NCBI GenBank assembly: GCA_016806645.1
Contig: JACSYO010000396.1
Span: forward strand, 1,134,501-1,198,500
Length of the DNA stretch: 64,000 nt
Source: Ophiodon elongatus
Taxonomy: Eukaryota > Chordata > Actinopteri > Perciformes > Hexagrammidae
Direction of reading: 5' to 3'
This document shows, in pieces, positions 46,573-58,119 of the stretch. The first letter of the stretch is position 1. Each line of letters opens with the position of its first letter. A program made the translations under genes and the position numbers. The notes under the pieces were generated by a model that saw nothing but the letters and a program-made list of their open reading frames with translations, searched no databases and had not been told where the DNA came from.

Positions 46573-46738
46573 TATTACGAGGAACTTTCATTTTGTTGTT
46601 GGTCCGGGTTGGGCTGGGTTGGTCCGGGTTGGGCTGGGCTGGGTTGGTCTGGGTTGGTCTGGGTTGGGCTGCGGCGGCCTGGTTGCTGCTGGAGGCCCCA
46701 CTGGAGTCTGAGCCTTAGGAGTTTCTGATGAACCTCAA
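46573..46738. repeat. Left half of a dispersed repeat that received the L1 insertion
   Basis: It starts 'ttacgaggaactttcattttg', as at 41576, includes a G-rich tandem stretch, and continues 'gaggccccactggagtctgagcc'. It is separated from its right half (52723-52800) by the L1-type LINE. The two halves join without gap at the target duplication. Confidence 0.5.
46601..46672 (+). repeat. G-rich tandem repeat (GGTCCGGGTTGGGCT)n with quadruplex motif
   Basis: GGGTT, GGGCT and GGTCC/T units alternate over ~70 bp. Positions 46626-46643 read GGGTTGGGCTGGGCTGGG, a canonical quadruplex motif with 2-nt loops. Confidence 0.85.
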
Positions 46739-47035
46739 CAATTTTCATCATGTTTTTTTTTGGAATATTTTATTTTTCTAATATTTTAACAATGCAAGAG
46801 AACGTGCAGAGCATACAGAGCACAGTACATTAAACATTACAAAAAATTACATTCCAAGTTAGGAAAGAAAAAATACACAAGTAGATGAAATAAAATAAAG
46901 TAATAATTCCCCCCACCCAAACAAAAATTTAAATTAAATTAAAATTAAAGTCGGTGCATTGGGTGACACAGCACAAAGAGATAACCGCAATGACACAGTG
47001 TATATTGTAACTCAGAGCTCCAAGTAGTTACAGTC

Positions 47036-49741
47036 CTATGGTACTGTTAGTGTTGTACCCATGTACTCCAAATAAGGCTGCCAGATTTTCAAAAATAAAT
47101 CATATTTCTTCCTGAGACTATATGTAATCTTTTCAAGAGGGATACAACTGTTCATTTCCACAGACCATCTGTCGATGGAAGTGGGGGAATCAGACTTCCA
47201 CGTCATTGCTATACATTTCCTGGCCACACATAAAGCAATCTCTGCAAGTTTAATTTGCAGCTTTGTTAAAGAACTGTTGAGAGTTGTGAAGTTTCCCAGT
47301 AAACATTGCTCAGAATCTATTGGAAAGGTAACCCCTGTGATCTTAGTTAAGGTATTACAAAAGTCATACCAAAAGGCCCTCACCTTTGAGCAAAGCCAGG
47401 TATAGTGTAGGAAGGAGCCAACCTCTATACCACATCTGAAACACATTTCTGACAATTCAGGTTTGGATTTATGTAGCTTCTGTGGGGTGAGGTACAGTTG
47501 ATGAAGAAAATTATAATGTACAAGTCTGTACCGGGCATTAACCGTTGCTGACAAACTGTTCTGACACAAATCTGACCAGAGTTGTTCATCAATTGTTATA
47601 TTCAAGTCTGATTCCCATCTCGTCCTGGATCTGTGTAATCCAGGTTTTGGGCCCTCATTCAGCAACATGGAGTACATTTTTGAAATACATTTGTACACAT
47701 TTCCCTCATGAAGCAATTTTTCCATGTTAGTTAACACAGGTAGAGTCATTGCAGGGCCCAGGTTGGTTCTCAAGAAAGATCTTAACTGGAGGTAACAAGA
47801 GAAAGTTCTACTGGACAAGTCATACTTTCTCTTCAGTTCTTCAAAAGACATGAGAAGTCCTTTATCAAAGCAATCTTCCAGATGCTGGATTCCTCTGTCA
47901 TGCCTAGTCTCCAGAATCTTGTTATTTAGAGTCATGGGCACAAGCTCATTTTGTCTTAAAGGTGTTTTTGGTGACAGTCACTCTCAAAAAATGACGAAAT
48001 ATATCGCATTTGGGCTGCTAAATCATATTTTTTAAAATTGGGTAGTCGAAAACCTTCTAGACTATAATCCCATGTTAATTTTTCCATTGACACCCTTGGC
48101 GTTTTACAGTTCCATAAAAACTGCCTAACATGTTTGTTGAGGGTTTTAAAAAAGGTTTGAGGTAATGGAATGGGTAAGGACTGGAAAAGATACTGCAATC
48201 TCGGGAGAATATTCATTTTCACTCAGTTTATTCGACCAATTAGAGTAATGGGTAGATTCATCCATCTGCGTAGGTCGTCCTCGATTTTACTCAGCAACGG
48301 GAGGTAGTTAAGTTTGTACAATTTTTTAAGATCATTATCTATAATTATTCCTAGATATTTAATATTTGGGAGCCACTTAAATGGGGTTGTTTGTTGGTAT
48401 TCAGTGTGATTGAAGTTCGTGAGAGGGATAATTTCACTTTTTTCCAAATTGAACTTGTATCCTGAAATAGCACCATAGGTGTTTAATAGCGTCTGTAATT
48501 TAGTGAGAGAGTTAACTGGGTCTGTTAGATACAGAATTACATCATCTGCCAGGAGATTAATTTTATGATTTGTTTGGTCCACTCTGAACCCCTTTATATC
48601 TGGATCCCATCTAATTGCTTCAGCAAGTGGTTCAATAGCCAGAGAGACAGAGGACAACCCTGTCGACTCGATCTACTCAAGGGGAATGCTGTCCAAGTCT
48701 GTCCATTTGTGGTAATTTTGGCTCTGGGTTTATGGTAAAGGATTTCACCCAATTGATAAACAAATGGCCAAATCCAAACTTTTCCAAAACTTTGAAAAAA
48801 TACGGCCACTCTAGCCTATTAAAGGCCTTTTCAGCATCTAATGCTACAGCTACACTCGGTTCAGTTTTAGATTTTGTTAGATGGATAATATTGAAGAGTC
48901 TGCACAAGTTATTGGCTGATGAGCGTTTTAAAATAAAGCCACTTTGGTCTGGGTTTATTAATTTTGGCAAATGTTGGCCAAGCCTGTTAGCCAGGGCTTT
49001 GGAAATCAATTTATAATCTGAATTAAATAAGGAAATGGGTCGAAAAGAGGAACACTTTAATGGATCCCTGTTTTTTTTGTGAATCACAGTAATTATGGCA
49101 GTGGAGAATGGTTCAGGAAGGGTTTGAGTTTTGGATGCTAAATTAATCACATCCATTATGAGGGGGGTGAGTAAGTCCTTAAATTCTTTGTAGAATTCAG
49201 GGGGGGAGCCGTCCTCTCCTGGTGATTTATTGGATTATAGTGAGCATATGGCCTTTTCGATTTCTTTCTGGGTGAAGAGCAAATCAAGATTCTTTTGGTC
49301 TTCGTGGCCGAGTTTCGGCAATTCAATAGTGGACAGAAATTCATCAATCTTAGATAGATCCTCTGGTGATTCTGATGTATATAGATTTATATAAAACTGT
49401 TTGAATGCGTCGTTAATTTCTGTTGGGTTGTGTGAGATTGCACCCGTTTCAGTTTGAATTGTATTAATTGTCCTTGAGCTTTCCTCTGTTCTCAGTTGCC
49501 AAGACAGAATTTTGTGAGCTTTCTGTCCCAATTCATAATATTTTTGTTTGGTCCTTAAAATGTTTTTTTCAACTTTATAGGTATGTAATGTATTGTATTT
49601 CAGTTTATTGTTAACCAGCCATTGGTAAAGTTCTTTAGACCCAGATTGTTGAAACTCCTTTTCCAATTTCAAAATATCTGCTTCTAGCTCATTTACCTCT
49701 GCCATATATTTCTCGGGTGAAGAGAGGAGCAGAGCTGTCAA
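47036..49741 (-). pseudogene. L1-type ORF2: reverse transcriptase and C-terminal domain, multiply frameshifted
   Basis: The reading shifts between frames at about 49240, 49156, 48670, 48222 and 47945. Recognisable parts, in order, are: a linker (from 49741); an RT block with SSFRPISLFNSDYKLISK, NPDQSGFI and motif A ALDAEKAFNRLEW (49156-48677); motif B remnant RQGCPLSLWLL (about 48690); motif C as LLADDVILYL where FADD is usual (about 48560); and a C-terminal Cys-His knuckle CFRCG-x8-H-x4-C near 47440-47390. The endonuclease domain that should precede the linker is absent. Frameshifts and the altered catalytic box make it inactive. Confidence 0.85.
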
Positions 49742-51703
49742 CTGATCACCACCTGGTGGTGAGTTGGATCAGATGGCAGGGGAATCGGCTGGAAAGACCC
49801 GGCAAGCCCAAACGTGTAGTAAGGGTGAACTGGGAACGTCTGGCGAAGGATCCTGTCCAGGAGGTCTTCAACTCCCACCTCCGGAAGAACTTCTCACACA
49901 TCCCAAGGGAGGCTGGGGACATGGAATCCGAGTGGACCATGTTCAAAGCCTCTATTGTGGACCTGGAGCTGTGGTCGGAAGGTCACCGGTGCCTGTCGTG
50001 GCAGTAACCCGAGAACCCGGTGGTGGACACCGGGTTGAGGGAAGCCGTCAAACTGAAGAAGGAGGCCTTTCGGGCCTGGTTGGCTCAGGGGTCTCCTGAA
50101 GCAGCTGAGAGGTACCGGCAGGCCAGAAGGGCTGCAGCTGCGGTGGTCGCGGACGCTAAAACTCGGGCATGGGAGGAGTTCGGGGAGGCCATTGAGAAGG
50201 ACTTTCGGTTGGCCTCAAGGAAGTTCTGGCAAACCATCCGACGGCTCAGGAAGGGAAAGCAGGGGTTACCCCAGGCTGTGCTCAGCACAGGGGGGGGACT
50301 GCTGACCCAGATGGGGGACATCTTCGGGCGGTGTAAAGAGCACTTTGAGGAACTCCTAAACCCGGCCAACATGTCCTCTAGAGAGGAGGCAGCACCTGAA
50401 GACTCAGGGGGGTCGCATCCATATCCTTGGCAGAGGCCACTAAGGTAGTCAAAAAGCTCCTTGGTGGCAAGGCGCCGGGGGTGGATGAGATCCGCCCTGA
50501 GATGCTGAAGGCGCTGGACGTTGTTGGGCTGTCTTGGCTGACACGCCTTTTCAATGTCGCATGGGGGTCGGGAACAGTGCCCATGGACTGGCTGACCGGG
50601 GTGGTGGTTCCCATTTTCAAAAAGGGGGACCGGAGAGTGTGCTCGAATTATCGGGGTATCACACTACTCAGCCTCCCGGGGAAAGTGTATGCCAGGGTGC
50701 TGGAAAGGAGGCTCCGACCGATTGTCGAACCTCAGATTCAAGAAGAGCAGTGCGGTTTCTGTCCCGGTTGTGGAACAGTGGACCAGCTCTTTACACTCGC
50801 AAGACTACTGGAGGGGTTCTGGGAGTTTACCCAACCAGTCTACATGTGTTTTGTGGACTTGGAGAAGGCCTTCGACCGGGTCCCTCTGGGGTTTTTGTGG
50901 GGGGTGCTGCGGGAGTATGGGGTGCCGGACCCGTTACAACGGGCCATCCGGTCTCTGTACGACTGCAGTAGGAGCTGTGTTCGTATTCTCGGCAATAAGT
51001 CAGACGCGTTCCCGGTGGGTGTTGGCCTCCGCCAGGGCTGCCCTTTATCACCGGTCCTGTTCGTGACTTTCATGGACAGGATATCTAGGCGCAGCCGGGG
51101 GGAGGAGAACGTTGGGTTCTGGGGTCTCGGGATCGCCTCTCTGCTGTTCGCAGATGATGTGGTCCTGTTGGCCTCTTCGGACCACCAGCAGTAAAACAGG
51201 CGCTGCACCGGACTGTCTTGGTGAAGAGGGAGCTGAGCCGGAAGGCAAAGCTCTCAATTTACCGGGCGGTCTACGTTCCGACCCTGACCTATGGTCACGA
51301 ACTCTGGGTCTGGGAAAGAACGAGGTCTCGGATACAAGCGGCCGAAATGAGTTTTCTCCGTAGGGTGGCCGGGCTCAGCCTTAGAGATAGGGTAAGGAGC
51401 TCGGACATCAGGAGGGAACTTGGAGTTGAGACACTACTCCTTCGTATCGAAAGGAGTCAGCTGAGGTGGTTCGGGCATCTAATCAGGATGCCTCCTGGAC
51501 GCCTCCCGTTAGAGGTTTTCCAGGCATGCCCAACTGGTAGGAGGCCCCGGGGAAGAACCAGGACATGCTGGAGGGATTATATATCCCAGCTGGCCTGGGA
51601 ACGCCTCGGGATCCCCCAGAACGAGCTAGAACGTGTTGCGGGTGAGAGGGAAGCCTGGGTCGGCCTGCTAGGCCTGCTGCCACCGCGACCCGACCCCAGA
51701 TAA
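49725..51703 (+). pseudogene. RTE-like LINE ORF: endonuclease end, RT and C-terminal domain
   Basis: The blocks, in order, are: STDHHLVVSWIRW (endonuclease histidine motif, ~49740); LLGGKAPGVDEIRPEML; VVPIFKKGDRRVCSNYRGIT; EEQCGF; motif A CFVDLEKAFDRVP (~50850); motif B GLRQGCPLSPVLF (~51030); and motif C SLLFADDVVLLASS (~51150). After an internal deletion come VKRELSRKAKLSIYRAVYVP, SQLRWFGHLIRMPPGRLP and RTCWRDYISQLAWERLG. There are frame changes near 50010, 50430 and 51190. The RT catalytic FADD is intact, but the chain is broken by the frameshifts and deletion. Confidence 0.85.
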
Positions 51704-51732
51704 GCGAATGAAAATGGATGGATGGATGGATG
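49725..51732 (+). mobile_element. RTE-like (Expander-type) LINE, 5'-truncated, inserted in the L1-type LINE (copy 1)
   Basis: Coding starts at the last endonuclease motif (STDHHLVVSW) and runs through the RT and C-terminal domain to a stop near 51703. A tail of (ATGG)n follows (51713-51732). Compared with the copy at 57425-58110 it lacks 223 bp at 51188 plus 6 bp nearby. No target duplication flanks it: the left flank 'ttctcgggtgaagaga' and right flank 'ggcatcgggaagcg' differ. The clade name is from memory of fish RTE-X/Expander proteins and the ATGG tail. Confidence 0.8.
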
Positions 51733-52562
51733 GGCATCGGGAAGCGTGATCCTCAGTGTCGCAGGATGAAGCAGGGCAAACGGGACGTCCTTGGATCGAA
51801 GCTCCCTCTTAACTTGGTCGAACTTCTTTCTGCGTTTCATCAAGCTGGTGCTCAGGTCAGGGAAAAACAATACCGGCTTATCTTCGTACATGATGGGGCC
51901 GTGGTTCTCTTTGGACCTCTGTGAGGCGATGCGCAGGATTTTGTCCCGGTCTTGGTATTTAAGCAGACGTATCAGTACATGTCTCGGCCTTTGGTCTGCA
52001 GGTGGACGGTGTGTAGGCGCTCGGTGTGCTCGCTCTATACCAGCGGCTCAGTGAAATGCTCTCGTCCGAGAGTGGGTGGGATCCAATTAGTAAGAAAGTT
52101 CACAAGATCGTTTCCCTCGCAGTTTTCCTTCAGGTTAACGACACGTATATTGTTGCGTCGGCTGTAGTTTTCCAGCTGGTCAACTTTCTCCAATAACAAG
52201 TAATTTTCTTTACTTAGTTTTTGGACCCGAGAATCTAGGCCCACCAGCTGGTCCTCTGCCGTGCTAACGCAGTCTTCTGCTTCGGTTATGCAGGTGCTTA
52301 ATGTATCCAGCATCGTTTTCAGTCCAGAGATAGATTGTTTAATTTCTGCGGTTTTAGAGTCGAGTCTACTGGAGAGAGCTTGATTACCGTTCCGTATCTC
52401 TTGAAGAATGAGGGAGTCTTTCACCCCGTCCAGGCACTCTTGTGCTGTCGCTGCCATGACATGAACTTCGTCGTCGCTATTCTCGGGTGTTGTTTTATCA
52501 ATAGATGTCGAAGTTTGCTCACCAGCTGATTTCAGTTGTTTGTTTCTGGTTCTTCGGACCAT
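51733..52562 (-). pseudogene. L1-type ORF1 protein, one frameshift
   Basis: It starts at 52562 (MVRRTRNKQLKSAGE). A heptad-rich coiled-coil region follows (VSTAEDQLVGLDSRVQKLSK), then LENYSRRNNIRVVNLKE, the entry of the RNA-recognition domain. At about 52035 the frame shifts and continues as ERAHRA, RLLKYQDRDKILRIA and DKPVLFFPDLS, and ends with the start of the C-terminal domain (HPATLRITLPDAH) at 51733, cut by the RTE-like element. L1 ORF1p is a trimeric RNA chaperone. This copy lacks only the last residues apart from the frameshift. Confidence 0.8.
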
Positions 52563-52722
52563 GATAAAGCTGTCCGACCAGGTTCGGACTGAGTTAGGGT
52601 GTTTTAAAATATTTTAAAATGGATTTGTTTGAAGAGCCTGTGGGCCAGCGTCTACCTAGCTTCGCTGCATCACGTGACCCCCTATTAATTTCAGTCTTAA
52701 CAGCCAATTTTCATCATGTTTT

Positions 52723-54279
52723 GCGTAAAGTTGGACCTGGTGGCACCGATGACTAGCATAAAAAATAAATACATAGAAATGGTGATGTCTTGTTTACTTA
52801 TGTCGGTCATATATAGGCATCCAAGGTCCTCACAGGACCTCACTCACTTTAACATCAGGTTTAAAAGCAGTGTTCCACTGTCCTCTGGAAGTTAAAGGTT
52901 TCATACTTCACCTCTGACCAAACCCAAGAGTAATGTCACGCTGTACTTACTCAGCCTGGAGTACTCTTGTACACCACTGCAGCAAGTTGAGAAGTTAAAC
53001 CACTGGGGGTCAGTAAAAACAAGACTTTCAGGTGCTCTTAAGTTGTTTTATAAATGACTTACCAACCGTATAAGTGTCAAAACTAACCAAAGGCACAAAG
53101 GCAGAGACTCTACTCTAGCAGTGCCTGAATTAACTGTAAAGACAGAACATTTGTTGTACAGCCCGGTCTCACCAAAGGGCATGCAATAATGCACGCTGTT
53201 AGAGTTTCATTCTACACCATGTAGTCTGCATTGACTATGTGTCAATACGCTATTGTTCAGATCCAGTGATGTAGTATAAAAATGTGAGAAAGACTACTTT
53301 GGCTGGCTGGTGGGTGGGACAAACAAACACAGGACTTGGACAGGAGACCTGTGTTCTGGTGTAGTTCACTTATTTTAAAGTTATGTTAGTGGCGTTTTCT
53401 GTACTTATGTTACACTGTTTACGTTCTACTGAGTTTACTTATTTTTTTTAGCCCAACCATGATTCTTTCCTAAACCTAACAAAGTGGTCGACTACGGCCA
53501 TTTCACGATAACGATGTGGCTTAAATTGACCCGTGAGAAGCCTAAAATGCTTCATCGTGACACGCACAATTCCATGCTTTTTATATGCCTTCCCATGAGA
53601 TTAGGTCGACCAGAGAGAGACGCTGTGTTTATTGTCATTAAAAGTTGCAACAATGAAGATGGGTGTGTTTTTTTCATTTCAATGGTCGGGATACAATGGT
53701 CCACTCCACGAGGAGGATCCCTGCTGCTGAAAGGACCAGTCAGCAGTACAAACAGCAGTTATATGATATGATGTTGTGTAATATTCTCTTTTCAGTATCA
53801 TGTCGACATTCTCCTGCCACTGCCCCGGCCTGGAGAAACCCCTGAACTTACCTTAAGTCATATTTATGTTTTGTGCACGTAGACCACAGTGTTGACTGTA
53901 AAAGGTTCAAAGGTTCATCCTTCGTGGAGCAGCGAGGCTGTGGGCAGTTCCAATAGATTCTGCAGTGAGCAGCTTTCATCATGGAATAAAAGGGCTGACA
54001 ACAAAAACATGTCAAACCACTACTACAACACAATCCACGTTTCACTCACTGGCATTATTTTGCCACAATATGGCTGAATACATTTATTTTTTAAAGCATA
54101 TGTCTGTTTGAATCTACTTATTTTTTTTATCATTATAAGGATTCATCTTAACTCCATTTTGTGAATAAAAGGTTGGGAAAATGGGTGTGGAAGACTTTAA
54201 TTCCGAACCATTCCTAAGAACACGACTCTTTTGGAAGATGGACGCAAGATATATTTATTGTGTGGACTCATCAGGCTGC

Positions 54280-54361
<82 letters not shown>

Positions 54362-55617
54362 AACAAAATAAAGAGAAAAACAAGTTGTCAAATTGAGCCT
54401 GATCTGATCTGTGTTTGTGTTTGTCTCTGGGATCAGCTAAATGTCAACTGACAGGGCCCACAAAGAGGAGAGGCCAGTCGAGTTTCTGTTCTCAGTTAAT
54501 ATAAAATGTGGTTTGAATTGTTTCATTGCTTTCATGAGCCTGTGGTGTTTTCAACCAAGCCTGGTAAAAAAACAAAAAACAAAACAGGAAACAACAAAGA
54601 AAGACTTTTGACAGGCTTGATATTATCGTTGGGTTCATAACAACGTAATCAGGCATCCTGGTGTTAAATTAAGGCGTGCGCTCAGCTCCAGTGATGTCAC
54701 AGCAGGTGTTCAGCTGATGGAAACTACCTGCTGTGACATCGCTGATTGGCCTGTTGCCAGCAGTGCAGCATGCTGGGTTTTCCAGCACCAGTGTTGTGCT
54801 CTTAGTGATTCCGCTGTGATCAAAGTTAAACTGTCGTTTGGGATCTGAGGTACTTTTAGGCCACATAGCCAGGGTTTTAAAACAAAAATGAACAGTTACA
54901 AAACCAAGTTTACTAAATTATGGGTCAATAAATGTGGTCAGCACGTGTCTCACTCGTTTCCTCTCGGTTTTGTTTTTGTCTGTTTTCACACTCGTAGCTC
55001 TGCCGGTGTCTGAAGTCCCTGCCGTGCTTGAGAGCAATTAATGCCTTTGTTCCTTTACAGTTTATGTGTGGACTTCACAGTAGTTGTGCAGAACAAAATA
55101 AGCATTAATAAGAAAAGTAAAGTCCTCCGTTTTGTGGCCATCGCCCTCCTCAAAGCGGGAAACCGTGACTTCAAACGTCGTTGATAACGCCTCTGGAGTA
55201 GAATTATAAAATACAGAATGTAACTGCACAACAGTCCTCAGTTATCCATGTTGAATTAACCTCGTAGTCGATCGATAAACAAGGCTGTTGTTGTTGTTTG
55301 TGTTCTTCTGGAAAAGGGTCACGTGATCGGGGCGTGACGAATCAGGGAAGAACACGTCGTGGCTGCTAATCAAGCAGCGGGTATTTACGTCATCGTTTCC
55401 AAACTCATTTGTTTATGCCCGTGCGCTCTAAAACTCCGGAGTAGTGTGTAAACGTAGAAAAAGATATGCGTTTTCAAAATGTGGACGTTGCCTTAGTAGT
55501 AATGTAAGATGATATGTGTTAGTAACCTTTACTTTATTAATGTTTTTGTTGAATTACGATGCTAATGTGTGAGAAAGACTACTTTGGCAAGTACCATGAG
55601 CTGCAGTTCCTCTAATG
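52723..55617. other. Right half of the L1 target repeat, then unassigned sequence
   Basis: About 52723-52800 completes the repeat whose left half lies at 46573-46738. The rest has one CA microsatellite and no supported gene. Confidence 0.4.
54283..54359. repeat. (AC)38 microsatellite
   Basis: Seventy-seven bases of uninterrupted AC, among the longest pure arrays in the window. Confidence 0.95.
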
Positions 55618-55906
55618 ACCACTAGATATCAAATAGACCATAAAGCAGGGTATGCTTTAGGGCGGGCTTACTATGATTGACAGGTCGCTGCCGCTACCAG
55701 AGCCGTACGCGGCGTCTCTATGTCACTCCTCCGCATTCCAAATATGGTCACTTCCATTCATTGGTTGCGAAAAAACCACAACATGGTGATGGCCGTAATC
55801 CAAGATGACGCAGCGAAACCACCAAATTTGAGGCTTCATAACATCAGTCCACACACCAATGGGTGACGTCACGATGACTACGTCCACTTCTTATATACAG
55901 TCTATG
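55618..55906 (+). repeat. Interspersed repeat 'F1' (copy E), 3' half
   Basis: It runs from 'ccactagatatcaaatagaccataaagcagg' to TATATACAGTCTATG and is the plus-strand equivalent of 21640-21405. The 5' ~220 bp of the unit are missing. Confidence 0.75.
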
Positions 55907-57412
55907 GCGAAAACGCAAATGTTCAAATCTTTCGGACTACATAATAAATAGACTTTATCCTGCCAGCTCCCCAGTACAAAATCAGTGTCCGCTTAAGCCC
56001 ATTGGTGAATATAGCCTCTCGTTGTCCGGAGAATTCACAGCGCGCAGGCGAGTGGGCGTGTTGGTGACGTTTCTGTCATCTGGCCGGCGCAAAACTGAGT
56101 GTGAAAAAGAAGGGTCATTTACATCAAGACGGAAGATGTAGAACTGGAGAAACGACGAGATTCGGTGAATTCGGTAGGTAAGGGTCAACGCCAAAATCGT
56201 CAGACAAATTTAAGCAATAGCAAGAGACTCGGTTGTTTATGACCGAATTTCGAACTAGCCACATGACCACGGCGTAATCCGCTTAAGGGGCCGTTGACTT
56301 GCTGGGTTTTTTGCACCCTGAAATCCATAGTTGTCAATGTATACACATGGAAGGTGCGCTCAAGAGCGAGAGCAATGCCGTCCTGGTGGGTTCCCAAGGT
56401 CATATATTTACTTGCTTATATTTACTTGCTTCCCCCTTTCCAATGACGTCACAGCATCCGGTTGAAAGGTGAGCTAAACTGGCACAAACAAGTCGAGCAG
56501 TTCAGCTACTGCGAGGGATTTATGGTGCTGGAAAATTATTTATTTTACTTTATTTAATTTAGTCAGTGAGGCTTACTGCTTAATAACTGCAACTTCATCA
56601 GTATTGTCATCACAGCGCGCAGGTTTTGGTTGCTTGGTAACAGCAGGTGCGACAGGATCGCAACCTCCCAAGCACCTCGGATAAAAGGATTAAAGTGGCA
56701 CAGCTGGCTTTCCTCACGTTGTTAGATGCAACATGTGAACAGCCCCAAAGAAAGCTCCAACTAATACTTTAAGTTTCCATCTCATTAGCAAATTTGATAC
56801 TTGGAAAATTACGGTTTCATTCAAAATGTTGAAGTAAAGGTATGGGGAGCATCCTTTACCTTTAGTTACAGGTGCTCCAGCCATCACACACTGGAGTGAT
56901 TTGAGACGGTATAGCTTCAAATAAGAAAAACAACGTGTTCCATTCTCCTGAGCCAAGTGGAAAAAAAGCCTGTCAGATGATTTTGCCAGGAGAGACCTCC
57001 CAGACATCAGACTTTACATCAGGAATTGTAAAGTCCTTCATCAACAGCCAACAGCCTGTGGCAGAGCTTCTTAACCATGGGGTTTGGAATGCCATGTTGA
57101 GCTGCTTCAAATGCAGGTGAGCCAGCGGGAAGTTTGCAGATAAAATTTTTCTAATGTTTCTGTATAAAAAGTGAAAACAGTTTGGACATATCATCCATAA
57201 TACATAATCCATTTGGAGAAATTTTGAGTGCTATGACTGGTGGCACAGGTGGTTATACAGCATGCTCCAGCATGGGGGGAGGGGGAGGGGGAGACACAAA
57301 ATACAGTTGTCTTGGCAAATGTGTTAGCCCCAGTCAAAAACAGCACTTAAATGAACTATGTCTGTTATACAGATACAGTTAATTTCCCTGGTGAGGGATC
57401 ATTAAAGTATTT
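55907..57412. other. No gene recognised; open frames on the minus strand at 56714-57212
   Basis: Two overlapping minus-strand frames (57212-56973 and 57007-56714) have a protein-like composition but no domain I recognise. A G-rich run lies at 57272-57291. Confidence 0.35.
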
Positions 57413-57424
57413 ATGTTATCTCCT

Positions 57425-58078
57425 GTTCGCAGACAATGTGGTCCTGTTGGCCTCTTCGGACCATGACCTCCAGCATTCACTGGGGCGATTTGCAGCCGAG
57501 TGTGAAGCGGTGGGGATGAGAGTAAGCACCTCCAAATCTGAGGCCGTGGTACTCTGCCGGAAACCGGTGGATTGCTCCCTCTGGGTGGGGACGCAGTGCG
57601 TACCGCAAGCGAAGGAGTTCAAGTATCTCGGGGTCTTGTTCACGAGTGAGGGTAAGATGGAGTGGGAGATCGACCAATGGATCGGTGCGGCTGCAGCAGT
57701 AAAACAGGCGCTGCACCGGACCGTCTTGGTGAAGCGGGAGCTGAGCCGGAAGGCAAAGCTCTCAATTTACCGGGCGGTCTACTTTCCGACCCTCACCTAT
57801 GGTCACGAACTCTGGGTCGTGACCGAAAGAACGAAGTCTCGGATACAAGCGGCCAAAATTAATTTTCTCCGTAGGGTGGCTTCCCGTTAGAGGTTTTCCA
57901 GGTACGCCCAACTGGTAGGAGACCCCGGGGAAGACCCAGGACACGCTGGAGGGATTATATCTCCCAGCTGGCCTGGGAACGCCTCGGGATCCCCCAGAAC
58001 GAGCTGGAACGTGTTGCGGGTGAGAGGGAAGCCTGGGTCAGCCTGCTAGGCCTGCTGCCACCGCGACCCGACCCCAGA
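57425..58078 (+). pseudogene. RTE-like LINE ORF C-terminal part
   Basis: One frame from 57425 to 57890 encodes FADNVVLLASSDHDLQHS (where the catalytic FADD has become FADN), then MRVSTSKSEAVVLCRKPV, EFKYLGVLFTSEG and RELSRKAKLSIYRAVYFP. After the internal deletion the remainder (blocks equivalent to WERLGIPQNELERVAGEREAW) is in another frame. With 5' truncation, a mutated active site and a deletion it is inactive. Confidence 0.85.
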
Positions 58079-58110
58079 TAAGCGGATGAAAATGGATGGA
58101 TGGATGGATG
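57425..58110 (+). mobile_element. RTE-like (Expander-type) LINE, 5'-truncated (copy 2), with target duplication
   Basis: It starts at the RT motif C region (FADNVVLLASSDHDLQ) and ends in (ATGG)n. ATGTTATCTCCT occurs at 57413-57424 and again at 58108-58119, a 12-bp target duplication that overlaps the tail by three bases. Relative to copy 1 it lacks about 133 bp (equivalent of 51370-51502) but contains the 223 bp that copy 1 has lost. Confidence 0.85.
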
Positions 58111-58119
58111 TTATCTCCT

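Larger units (their letters stand above)
46757..52704 (-). mobile_element. L1/Tx1-type LINE spanning 5.9 kb, interrupted by an RTE-like LINE
   Basis: On the minus strand the element runs from its 5' end at 52704, through ORF1 (52562-51733), to ORF2 (49741-47036) and a short 3' UTR ending in a T-run on the plus strand (poly-A of the element). CAATTTTCATCATG plus TTTT occurs directly outside both ends (46739-46756 and 52705-52722), the target duplication of one insertion event. The T-rich end of the target at the 3' side fits target-primed reverse transcription. Between ORF1 and ORF2 the plus-strand RTE-like element 49725-51732 replaces the first part of ORF2 (endonuclease domain). Confidence 0.85.

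Noticed and set aside
49690..51760. Target duplication of the RTE-like insertion in the L1-type LINE
   Set aside because: The flanks share only a loose 'tcggg..aag' pattern, which is within chance. The missing ORF2 segment points to a deletion instead.
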